Assembly (NCBI GenBank): GCA_017529175.1
Contig: JAFXNX010000205.1
Coordinates: 1-6,556, forward strand
Source of the DNA: Clostridia bacterium
GTDB lineage: Bacteria > Bacillota_A > Clostridia > Oscillospirales > CAG-272
Reading direction: 5' to 3'
DNA: 6,556 nt
In this document: one piece after another, positions 1 to 5,074 of the stretch
Layout: the number at the start of each line of letters is the position of its first letter
How positions within the stretch are numbered: the stretch's first letter is position 1
Position numbers and translations under genes: made by a program
Notes under the pieces: model-generated
The model's database searches: none
Told to the model about the DNA's origin: nothing
The model's input: the letters and a program-made list of their open reading frames with translations, nothing else

Positions 1-398
1 AGAAGGGACGTGAAGAACGTTACCTTGCACATCGTTTCCGCCGTGTGCTCCATCGTTCCCGTGCCGATGTCGATAGGGGTGTCCGCATCCGATACGGCAA
101 TTGTCAAATTATTTTTGTCGTTTGCCGAAATTATACTGTGTACCGGCGCGCCTGAAGCAAGACGCGAACTCGAAATGCGAAGCCCCCATTCGGGCGCGAG
201 ATGGCGAAGCGTTCCGAGGTTCGGTCCCCAGTACGAGTAAGTCTCCCATACGGGCTCACGCCAAATTACAGTAATTCTTTCGGGAGATGTCGGCTCGTCG
301 AACGCAACTTCAAACAGAAGCTCCGTGACGTCTCCGCTCTTTATTTCTTTGATGCTTGAATGACACTTGTTTTTGCCGCAGTCGATCTCGTATTTCAT
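1..398 (-). CDS. Putative GH36-like alpha-galactosidase (melibiase), N-terminal part, runs off left edge
   Basis: An open minus-strand frame of 132 codons starts at ATG 398-396 and has no stop before the window edge, so only the N-terminus is visible. GGAG lies 8 nt before the ATG and a good promoter lies upstream. The translation is beta-strand-like: it begins MKYEIDCGKNKC, has a Trp/Tyr-rich stretch (VWETYSYWGPN) near residues 52-62, then a segment near 82-114 reading GAPVHSIISANDKNNLTIAV and SDADTPIDI. The pattern 'sSaPV.s..n.dgkN.lTiAlSDa..p' followed by an 'eet...c.v.ff' strand resembles, from memory, the N-terminal beta-sandwich of GH36-type alpha-galactosidases, which would remove alpha-galactosyl ends from oligosaccharides. 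No signal peptide is seen, so it is probably cytoplasmic. The catalytic barrel is outside the window. It could be another glycosidase with a similar N-terminal domain; the family call is moderate at best. Confidence 0.5.
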   Translation of the reverse strand, partial: MKYEIDCGKNKCHSSIKEIKSGDVTELLFEVAFDEPTSPERITVIWREPVWETYSYWGPNLGTLRHLAPEWGLRISSSRLASGAPVHSIISANDKNNLTIAVSDADTPIDIGTGTMEHTAETMCKVTFFTSL

Positions 399-430
399 TT
401 TTCAAACTCCGTTCTTTTGTTTGTTACGTA

Positions 431-459
431 ATTTTAACATATTTTTTTGCGCTTTTCAA
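431..459 (-). promoter_or_regulatory. Sigma-A promoter for the left-edge glycosidase gene
   Basis: On the minus strand, TTGAAA (454-459) and TAAAAT (431-436) are separated by exactly 17 bp. Each matches the sigma-A consensus at five of six bases, and a TG one base before the -10 makes it extended. The expected start of transcription lies near 424, giving a leader of about 25 nt before the ATG at 398. Confidence 0.7.
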
Positions 460-545
460 TACCGCCGCGGAATAAAAAGCGTGATTTGCGTGAATAATAT
501 CAAAGAGGCATAACGCCCGAAAACAAAACGGAGGAACTTAATACT

Positions 546-737
546 ATGGAAAAGAAATGCGCTAATCACAGCATCGAATGTACGGTACACCAGTGCAGCC
601 ACCACTGCGAAAACGAAAACTACTGCGCGCTGAACAAGGTACGCATCGCGACACACGAACCGAACCCCACGCAGATCCAGTGCGTCGACTGCGAATCGTT
701 CGAGCTTGCGAACAAGTCCGCTGCTGCTAACGGCTGA
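546..737 (+). CDS. Small cysteine-rich DUF1540 protein
   Basis: This 63-residue protein starts at ATG 546, preceded by GGAGG at 530-534. It has seven cysteines (C5, C12, C17, C21, C27, C46, C49) and several histidines (H8, H15, H19, H20, H37). The order I-x-C-T-V-x-x-C, a middle cysteine before a short hydrophobic strand (LNKVRIAT), and a closing C-x-x-C followed by E-S-F matches the DUF1540 family (Pfam) of small Bacillota proteins. The cysteine and histidine spacing suggests a bound metal such as zinc, which is inference; the family's function is unknown. There is no signal peptide or membrane segment. It is a single-gene unit: divergent from the glycosidase on the left and closed by a terminator 14 nt after its stop. 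I found no convincing promoter; TTGCGT (486-491) with CATAAC (509-514) at 17 bp is the best but weak. Confidence 0.85.
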   Translation: MEKKCANHSIECTVHQCSHHCENENYCALNKVRIATHEPNPTQIQCVDCESFELANKSAAANG

Positions 738-751
738 TAATTACAAATAAC

Positions 752-788
752 AAAAATCAGTCTCATTCGTTGGGTGAGACTGATTTTT
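752..788 (+). terminator. Intrinsic terminator after the DUF1540 gene
   Basis: A perfect 14-bp inverted repeat has arms 752-765 and 775-788 and a 9-nt loop. The stem runs A-tract, TCAGTCTCA, then its complement ending in TTTTT. The A-tract on the left arm means it could also work on the minus strand, but no minus-strand gene ends here, so it serves the DUF1540 gene and insulates the regulator downstream. Confidence 0.88.
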
Positions 789-882
789 GCTTTGATGCAG
801 ATTTGAAACAAAATAATTAATTTACTGTTCTTACCACATAAATAACTGTTTATTTGATTAATTCGCCGTTTGGTTGAGTATC

Positions 883-892
883 TATCGCGATA
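883..892. promoter_or_regulatory. 10-bp palindrome upstream of the regulator promoter (candidate operator)
   Basis: TATCGCGATA is a perfect 10-bp palindrome ending 7 bp before the predicted -35 box of the XRE-type regulator gene. XRE proteins commonly bind short palindromes near their own promoters, so this is a candidate operator. A 10-bp palindrome can occur by chance, and the call is inference. Confidence 0.3.
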
Positions 893-899
893 TGCGTTA

Positions 900-928
900 T
901 TGTTTTTTTGCGGACAGCGTGTTATCAT
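900..928 (+). promoter_or_regulatory. Predicted sigma-A promoter of the XRE regulator
   Basis: TTGTTT (900-905) and TATCAT (923-928) are separated by 17 bp. The -10 matches five of six consensus bases; the -35 keeps only the TTG. Transcription would start near 935, giving a leader of about 40 nt before the ATG at 977. A weak -35 fits a gene whose promoter is also controlled by a regulator, possibly its own product. Confidence 0.5.
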
Positions 929-939
929 TATGTGTGAAA

Positions 940-949
940 ACGGTACCGT
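940..949. promoter_or_regulatory. 10-bp palindrome just after the predicted transcription start (candidate operator)
   Basis: ACGGTACCGT is a perfect 10-bp palindrome about 5-15 bases after the predicted start of transcription, a place where a bound repressor would block RNA polymerase. Its sequence differs from the palindrome at 883-892, so if both are real they are probably bound by different proteins, or only one is an operator. Confidence 0.3.
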
Positions 950-976
950 ATCAAATAATTAAGGTGGTTGATAGAT

Positions 977-2014
977 ATGAATATCAAAATTTCGGAAAAC
1001 ATAAAAAGGATGCGCCGCGAAAGGGATCTATCACAAGAGGCGCTGGCAAACCGTCTCGGAGTCTCATATCAGACGGTCAGCAAGTGGGAGAGAGGGGAGA
1101 ATTATCCCGATATAACTCTTCTTCCGGCGCTTGCAAGTTTCTTTGAAGTATCCGTCGACACTTTGCTCGGAACGAATGAGGCAGAAGAGGAGAAAGAAAT
1201 TAAGGAAATAATAGATAAACTCGGCGACCTCGACGTTCATTATATGCGTTCTGAGCTTGCCGAGAGCGCGGAAGAGGGACTCCAAGCTCATCCGGGGAAC
1301 TATGAGCTGATGATGTGGGTCGTTTATGCAAATTATGATACAGCTCCCGAACGCGCGATCGAGCTCGGCTCTTACGTCCTCGAACGCTGTACTGACAGCC
1401 GTATCCGGAATCAGACGCTGACGTATCTCGCAGACGCGTATTTGTACGCCGGAAACAGGCAGAAAGCGATAGAGATCGCAAAGGGAATGCCGTATTATCA
1501 TCAGACGAGCGATTTTGCACTGTCGGGGTTTCTCGAAGGCAGTGAACAGAAAGAGCATATCGAACATTGCTGTATCGATCTTGCGTATCAGTTCTGGATG
1601 TTTGTGAGAAGGATAAAGAAGTATTATTCTCATGATGAAGTTATCGAACTGTTCAAAAAGAGCAACGCGGTATATGACGCGATATGGGAGAGCGACGACA
1701 TTCCTTTCAAGCTTGTAAGAAAAATGAGAAACTATCAAGGTATGGCTGAGGAGAGCGCCGCTCTCGGACGAAAAGATGACGCGCTTTCGTATATGAGGCT
1801 CGCCGCGGAGTGCGCCGCCCTTCACGATGATCTTCCGGAAACGGTAGAGTGCGCCTCGATCCTTTTTGATTCTCATCCGTATGACAGGCGCTGTGAGGCG
1901 TATATGAATGTGTCGAAAGAACTCCTCTCAGATTTTGAGACCGAGGACGAATTCTATTCGGGTCTGCGCGATACCGACGAATACCGCGAAATTGCCGGAA
2001 TACTGAAAAGATAA
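977..2014 (+). CDS. XRE-family transcriptional regulator with TPR-like C-terminal domain
   Basis: The protein has 345 residues. Residues 3-65 form a typical XRE/Cro-CI helix-turn-helix: SQEALANRLGVS as the first helix and turn, YQTVSKWERGENYPD as the recognition helix and following turn, and a hydrophobic closing helix ending in VDTLLG. Residues 66-345 are mostly helical. A stretch near 108-173 (ANYDTAPERAIELG, then YLADAYLYAGNRQKAIEIAK) reads like TPR units, as do short parts further on (AALGRKDDALSYMRLAAECA). This design, a DNA-binding head on a helical-repeat sensor, is common in Clostridia; a peptide or protein ligand is possible but not shown. I chose ATG 977 because AAGGTGG (961-967) lies 9 nt before it; the in-frame TTG at 968 would touch the ribosome binding site. 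No peptide gene lies beside it. Its target is unknown; two promoter palindromes suggest self-regulation. Confidence 0.88.
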   Translation: MNIKISENIKRMRRERDLSQEALANRLGVSYQTVSKWERGENYPDITLLPALASFFEVSVDTLLGTNEAEEEKEIKEIIDKLGDLDVHYMRSELAESAEEGLQAHPGNYELMMWVVYANYDTAPERAIELGSYVLERCTDSRIRNQTLTYLADAYLYAGNRQKAIEIAKGMPYYHQTSDFALSGFLEGSEQKEHIEHCCIDLAYQFWMFVRRIKKYYSHDEVIELFKKSNAVYDAIWESDDIPFKLVRKMRNYQGMAEESAALGRKDDALSYMRLAAECAALHDDLPETVECASILFDSHPYDRRCEAYMNVSKELLSDFETEDEFYSGLRDTDEYREIAGILKR

Positions 2015-2021
2015 TAAAAAC

Positions 2022-2037
2022 CCGCTCGGATGAGCGG
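2022..2037 (+). terminator. Hairpin directly after the XRE regulator gene
   Basis: CCGCTC and GAGCGG pair around a GGAT loop, 7 nt after the stop codon. An AAAAAC run precedes it, but only ATTT follows, so the U-tract is weak. It may act as a poor terminator or a 3' end stabiliser, backed up by the stronger hairpin at 2107-2137. Confidence 0.45.
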
Positions 2038-2102
2038 ATTTCACCGTTTACGATTTCACCCGTGCGTAATGCGCGGATTTCTCCCGTGCGAAGCACGGAT
2101 TT
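2037..2102. repeat. Degenerate tandem array of GATTT-spaced hairpin units
   Basis: GATTT occurs four times in 66 bp (2037, 2052, 2076 and 2098), three of them followed by C-A/T-CC. The second and third units each hold a small stem: CCGTGC (2060-2065) with GCGCGG (2071-2076), including one G-U pair, and CCGTGC (2084-2089) with GCACGG (2093-2098) around a 3-base GAA loop. The units are 15, 24 and 22 bp long, so this is an imperfect palindromic repeat rather than a clean tandem. I recall similar GATTTCACC/GCACGG strings at gene ends in other Clostridia, but cannot check this. It lies between converging genes. Confidence 0.55.
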
Positions 2103-2106
2103 AGTT

Positions 2107-2137
2107 CAAAAGGGTTCCGATTTCGGAACCCCTTTTG
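2107..2137. terminator. Bidirectional terminator shared by the XRE gene (+) and rplS (-)
   Basis: Arms 2107-2119 and 2124-2137 pair over 13 bp with one bulged C at 2129, closing an ATTT loop. The outer stem is CAAAA against TTTTG, so each strand has four T at the 3' side. It begins 4 nt after the rplS stop codon on the minus strand, and ends the convergent transcript from the regulator on the plus strand. Confidence 0.8.
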
Positions 2138-2140
2138 ACG

Positions 2141-2485
2141 TTATATTTGTTCTTTAACCTTTGCGCTCTTACCGACTCTGTCTCTGAGGTAGTAGAGCTT
2201 AGCGCGTCTGACCTTACCGCGTCTTACAACGTCGATCTTTGCGACGTTGGGAGAGTGGAGCGGGAACGTCTTTTCAACGCCGCAGCCGTATGCTACGCGG
2301 CGTACCGTGAAGGTCTCGGAGATGCCGCCGCCGTGCTTGCCGATGACGGTGCCTTCAAAAAGCTGAATTCTTTCTCTCGTACCCTCTTTGATAAGGTTGT
2401 GAACTCTGATGGTGTCACCTATGTTGAAAGGTGTGATATCCGTCTTCAACTGCTCGCTTACAAAAGCGTCGATCTTTTTATCCAT
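2141..2485 (-). CDS. rplS: Large-subunit ribosomal protein bL19
   Basis: The protein has 114 residues, the usual bL19 length. It carries the family's conserved blocks in order: F-N-I-G-D-T-I-R-V (20-28), [12 protein letters not shown] (34-45), ETFTVRR near 57-63, [20 protein letters not shown] (69-88) and [20 protein letters not shown] (90-109). bL19 sits at the interface between the 50S and 30S subunits. ATG 2485-2483 has an AGGAGGAG ribosome binding site ending 5 nt before it. The gene has its own promoter and leader and stands alone, although rplS is often the last gene of an rpsP-rimM-trmD-rplS cluster. None of those partners is visible here: the neighbour upstream is the divergent fucosidase and the one downstream is the converging XRE regulator. 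Confidence 0.97.
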   Translation of the reverse strand: MDKKIDAFVSEQLKTDITPFNIGDTIRVHNLIKEGTRERIQLFEGTVIGKHGGGISETFTVRRVAYGCGVEKTFPLHSPNVAKIDVVRRGKVRRAKLYYLRDRVGKSAKVKEQI

Positions 2486-2565
2486 TTCGACTCCTCCTCG
2501 TATTCATAGAGTATTCGTGCCGAGCCGCAGAGGACTACTCCGTTATAGTGTTTTTCAACACATGC
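2486..2565 (-). promoter_or_regulatory. Structured 5' leader of rplS, candidate L19 autoregulatory leader
   Basis: The predicted rplS transcript has a leader of about 80 nt. It holds a perfect 5-bp hairpin GTGTT-GAAA-AACAC (2561-2548) with a GNRA tetraloop. A second helix can form between GAGTA (2540-2536) and TACTC (2513-2509). The loop between those arms contains TCCTC (2534-2530), which can pair with GAGGA of the ribosome binding site, offering a way to hide it. Leaders that bind bL19 are known in Bacillota (Rfam L19_leader); I cannot confirm a match to that consensus by eye. Confidence 0.4.
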
Positions 2566-2571
2566 TCAAGT

Positions 2572-2600
2572 AGTATAGCATAAAGATCTCGAAATTGCAA
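2572..2600 (-). promoter_or_regulatory. Strong sigma-A promoter of rplS
   Basis: On the minus strand, TTGCAA (2595-2600) and TATACT (2572-2577) are 17 bp apart, and TGC directly before the -10 makes it an extended -10 promoter. The -10 matches five of six consensus bases. This strength fits a ribosomal protein gene and supports rplS being transcribed alone. Transcription should start near 2565. Confidence 0.8.
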
Positions 2601-2648
2601 TACTTTTTTTGAATTTCTTTTTCTTTTCAATTATTATTTATCAGATAC

Positions 2649-2677
2649 TTGAATTTTAGGCGGCGATATGATAACAT
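2649..2677 (+). promoter_or_regulatory. Possible weak promoter of the fucosidase-SBP1 operon
   Basis: TTGAAT (2649-2654) and TAACAT (2672-2677) are 17 bp apart; each matches four of six consensus bases. TATGAT (2667-2672) is a better -10 but lacks a -35 at proper spacing. Either choice places the transcript start after 2668, which excludes the upstream in-frame ATG there. A weak core promoter would fit a substrate-controlled catabolic gene, but no clear operator or cre-like site is seen. Confidence 0.3.
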
Positions 2678-2709
2678 TTATTGAAGTTTTTTTAATCAGG
2701 AGTTTCACT

Positions 2710-3954
2710 ATGTCAATTCCCGTACCGGAAAAGCGAGTCGCGGATTTTGAGAATCTCGGACTCGGAATGTTCGTTCACTGGGGTATTTATTCACAGCTCG
2801 GTCAAGGCGAGTGGATAATGAATATCGCAAAGATACCGAAAGAGAAATACGTAAAGCTCGCGGATACGTTCGATCCGAAAAAATACGACCCGAGGAAATG
2901 GGTCGAGATCGCAAAAGCCGCCGGAGCAAAATATATAACATTGACGACAAGACATCACGACGGCTTTTCGCTCTACGACACCTGCGGACTCAGCGATTAC
3001 GATGCGCCGCACGTTCTGGGCGGGCGCGACCTGATCCGCGAATTCGTCGACGCCTGCAACGAGGGCGGAGTCATGCCCGTTTTTTATCATACCACTCTCG
3101 ACTGGTATCAAGAGTCGTTCAACGACGATTTTCCGAGATACCTTCAGTATCTGCGAGACAGCGTTGAGGTGCTCTGCACGAAGTACGGCAAGATCGGCGG
3201 ACTTTGGTTCGACGGCAACTGGAGCAAACCCGCGGGCACGGACTGGGAAGAGGATAAGCTGTACGGCGTCATAAGACGCAATCAGCCCGATGCGATAATC
3301 GTAAACAATACGGGACTCGGCGCGAGAGGCGAGGTCGGAAATCCCGAGATCGACAGCGTGACGTTCGAGCAGGGAAGACCGACTCCGATGGACCGCGAAG
3401 GACATACGAAATACGTCGCGGCGGAGATGTGTCACACGATGAACGACCACTGGGGCTACGGCAACTGCGATCTTCACTATAAATCACTTCCCGATATCAT
3501 AGAAACACTTTGCGCGTGCCGCAAGGTCGGCGCGAACTACCTTCTCAACGTCGGACCGACGGGAGAGGGCGAGATCGTTATGATGCAGGAGGCGATGCTT
3601 CGCGAGCTCGGCGTGTGGGTGAAGACCTGCGGCGAGTGCATCTACCGCGGGAAGCCGTCGAAGATACACGCGGTCGAAAAGAAGAATTTCGCGCTTGAAG
3701 CGGACGGAAAAGCTTATTTCTTCATTCATAATATGTGCGTTCTCGGAGACGCGAACGTAACGGTCGACGGAGACGGTCTCGGACCTAAGAATTTCGACCG
3801 GGTCAAGCGGCGCGTCAAGAGCGTAAAATGGACTGACAACGCAGAAGCTCTCGCGTTCACGCAGGACGGCGAGCATCTTGTGATCGACGCAACGGGATTC
3901 CCTTACGGAAAGAACTTCGTCGTTCGCGTTGCCGAAGCGGAATTTGAAGACTGA
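2710..3954 (+). CDS. GH29 alpha-L-fucosidase, cytoplasmic
   Basis: This 414-residue enzyme should release alpha-linked L-fucose by the retaining mechanism of family GH29. In order it shows MFVHWGIYS (20-28), TTRHHDGFSLYDT (79-91), GGLWFDGNW (163-171) with the expected nucleophile Asp168, AAEMCHTMNDHWGYG (237-251), and NYLLNVGPTGEGEI (276-289), all hallmarks of GH29. Glu239, in the place of the W-E-T-type motif, is the likely acid/base, although Glu220 (TFEQG) is an alternative and this residue varies in the family. A short beta-rich C-terminal domain follows from about 315. No signal peptide is present, so it acts on imported fucosides. ATG 2710 is chosen because AGGAG (2698-2702) is 7 nt upstream; the in-frame ATG at 2668 has poor signals and lies in the promoter region. 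SBP1 follows 14 nt after the stop. Confidence 0.93.
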   Translation: MSIPVPEKRVADFENLGLGMFVHWGIYSQLGQGEWIMNIAKIPKEKYVKLADTFDPKKYDPRKWVEIAKAAGAKYITLTTRHHDGFSLYDTCGLSDYDAPHVLGGRDLIREFVDACNEGGVMPVFYHTTLDWYQESFNDDFPRYLQYLRDSVEVLCTKYGKIGGLWFDGNWSKPAGTDWEEDKLYGVIRRNQPDAIIVNNTGLGARGEVGNPEIDSVTFEQGRPTPMDREGHTKYVAAEMCHTMNDHWGYGNCDLHYKSLPDIIETLCACRKVGANYLLNVGPTGEGEIVMMQEAMLRELGVWVKTCGECIYRGKPSKIHAVEKKNFALEADGKAYFFIHNMCVLGDANVTVDGDGLGPKNFDRVKRRVKSVKWTDNAEALAFTQDGEHLVIDATGFPYGKNFVVRVAEAEFED

Positions 3955-3968
3955 ACGGTGTTGAGCTT

Positions 3969-4892
3969 ATGAGTATCCATATCAAGGCAGTCGCTCTCAT
4001 CATCGGTATCGCGGCGGCGCTCTCGCCTCTTGCGTCGTGCGGCAATACCGGAAAAACGGACGCGGCGCAAAACGTTGCTGAGACGGTCGCTGACGCCTCA
4101 AGCACGAATGAGAGCGAAGAGGTGGCGTCAAACACCGTAACGCCTCCGAGAGAGTTTTCGGTGAAGGACGTCGATAAGATATGCGAGGCGAAGCTCATCC
4201 GCATCGGCGTCACGGAAAACGCGCCGATGAGCTACAGAGATGAGAACGGGGAATGGACCGGATTCGATATAGAGTTTGCCGAAGCGTTTGCGAATAATAT
4301 GCGCGTTGAAGCGGAATTCGTTGAGATAACGCCGGATAACGCGCGGGCGGAGCTTGACGCCGGAAACATAGACTGCTGTTTCGGCGGTGTGGCGGTAACG
4401 GCCGATGTGACGGAACACGCCGACGTTTCCGACGCGTACGCAGTAAACTGCGAAGTTTTAGTTGCAAGTTCCGAAAAAGAAAACGTATATTCGGATATCT
4501 CCGCTGTTGACGGCAGCGTTGCCGTGTGCGGCGCGTCCGCCGGACGCGATACCGTCATCGCGGAAGGACTTCCGGCGCTCGAGTATCCGAAGCCGGAAGA
4601 CGCTCTTCTCGCCGTCAGATCGGGTACTTGCGCGGCGTGTGTCGTAGATATAAAGACGGCTGAGACGATGGTCGGCGAAGGAAAAGCGTACGGTGATCTT
4701 GCCGTCTGCTCCGTTTTGACCGACGAGTCATACATGATCGCGTTCAGAAAGGATTCCGACCTCAGGATCCAGGTGAACGATACTATACTCGGTTTCTGCA
4801 TAACCGGCGTCCTTCCGGACCTTGCGGAAAAGTACGGAGTAACTCTTGCAAACAGATCGTTCTGGAAAACAGACACAACAGACGATCAATAA
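3969..4892 (+). CDS. Lipoprotein amino-acid-type ABC receptor (SBP_bac_3), SBP1
   Basis: The protein has 307 residues. A signal peptide with hydrophobic core 7-19 ends in the lipobox LASC, so Cys24 would be lipidated and the protein anchored outside the membrane. Residues 25-65 are an Ala/Thr/Glu-rich linker. From about 66 to 296 it is a family-3 binding fold: IRIGVTENAPMSYRDENGEW, TGFDIEFAEAFA, then the second lobe with GASAG (188-192) and CVVD (224-227), and a closing LPDLAEKYGVTL. Its binding domain is about half identical to SBP2 with no gaps needed in most of its length. The canonical arginine after the S/T-I-T motif is replaced by Val147, and the W-N-G-M-T block of SBP2 reads FGGVAVT. 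Nine cysteines occur after Cys24. The ribosome binding site is weak (GGTG, 8 nt before ATG), so translation may be coupled to the fucosidase 14 nt upstream. The ligand is unknown. Confidence 0.88.
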   Translation: MSIHIKAVALIIGIAAALSPLASCGNTGKTDAAQNVAETVADASSTNESEEVASNTVTPPREFSVKDVDKICEAKLIRIGVTENAPMSYRDENGEWTGFDIEFAEAFANNMRVEAEFVEITPDNARAELDAGNIDCCFGGVAVTADVTEHADVSDAYAVNCEVLVASSEKENVYSDISAVDGSVAVCGASAGRDTVIAEGLPALEYPKPEDALLAVRSGTCAACVVDIKTAETMVGEGKAYGDLAVCSVLTDESYMIAFRKDSDLRIQVNDTILGFCITGVLPDLAEKYGVTLANRSFWKTDTTDDQ

Positions 4893-4898
4893 ATACTC

Positions 4899-4934
4899 CG
4901 GCGTGACCGCCTGAAACGGCGGTCACGCCGTTTT
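4899..4934 (+). terminator. Strong intrinsic terminator of the fucosidase-SBP1 operon
   Basis: A perfect 13-bp GC-rich stem (4899-4911 with 4918-4930, CGGCGTGACCGCC and its complement) closes a 6-nt loop and is followed by TTTT. It starts 7 nt after the SBP1 stop, so the SBP2-permease unit is transcribed mainly from its own promoter. Confidence 0.93.
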
Positions 4935-5002
4935 ATGTGAAAGCTTCGATGACGGAATTTCGGGTTTATCCTCGAAACAATTAAAAAATATAAATAAATC
5001 TA

Positions 5003-5031
5003 TTGACAAAAAAGCTCAAAAATGGTATAAT
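5003..5031 (+). promoter_or_regulatory. Perfect-consensus sigma-A promoter of SBP2
   Basis: TTGACA (5003-5008) and TATAAT (5026-5031) are separated by 17 bp, with TGG just before the -10 (extended -10) and A/T-rich DNA upstream (4981-5002) that could act as an UP element. All twelve core bases match consensus. Transcription should start near 5038, giving a leader of about 37 nt. This predicts strong, largely constitutive expression of SBP2. Confidence 0.95.
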
Positions 5032-5074
5032 ATCGCCGTTCAAATACTTTAGCAAAGTAAAGAGGTAAAGCAAA

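Noticed and set aside
10..240. Plus-strand open frame at the left edge (76 codons)
   Set aside because: It overlaps the minus-strand glycosidase-like frame, which has a promoter, a ribosome binding site and family-like sequence; this one has none of these.
840..855. AAATAA-CTGT-TTATTT inverted repeat in the intergenic region before the regulator
   Set aside because: It is made of A and T only in an A/T-rich stretch, so it is expected by chance and is not a stable hairpin.
620..928. Minus-strand open frame spanning the DUF1540 end, its terminator and the next intergenic region
   Set aside because: It crosses a strong terminator hairpin and an A/T-rich non-coding region and shows no family resemblance.
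968..976. TTG 968 as the start of the XRE regulator
   Set aside because: It directly abuts AAGGTGG (961-967), leaving no spacing; ATG 977 has a 9-nt spacer and a normal XRE N-terminus.
1064..1876. Long minus-strand open frame (270 codons) opposite the XRE regulator gene
   Set aside because: It lies wholly inside a gene with clear domain structure, has no ribosome binding site or recognisable motif, and is low in features expected of a real protein.
2668..2709. ATG 2668 as the fucosidase start
   Set aside because: It adds 14 residues unlike GH29 N-termini, has only a poor AGGCGG upstream and overlaps the likely -10 region; ATG 2710 has AGGAG at 7 nt.
2791..3477. Minus-strand open frame (228 codons) opposite the fucosidase
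   Set aside because: The fucosidase shows all GH29 motifs on the plus strand, so the antisense frame is a by-product of codon bias.
3955..3968. Possible separate promoter or terminator between the fucosidase and SBP1
   Set aside because: The 14-nt gap is too short and holds no hairpin; no good -35/-10 pair was seen in the end of the fucosidase gene.
4232..4876. Minus-strand open frame (214 codons) opposite SBP1
   Set aside because: It is the antisense shadow of a well-supported receptor gene; the Ser/Ala/Thr-rich translation reflects the reverse of Asp, Glu and Gly codons. A similar shadow occurs opposite SBP2 in the matching region (5341-5559).
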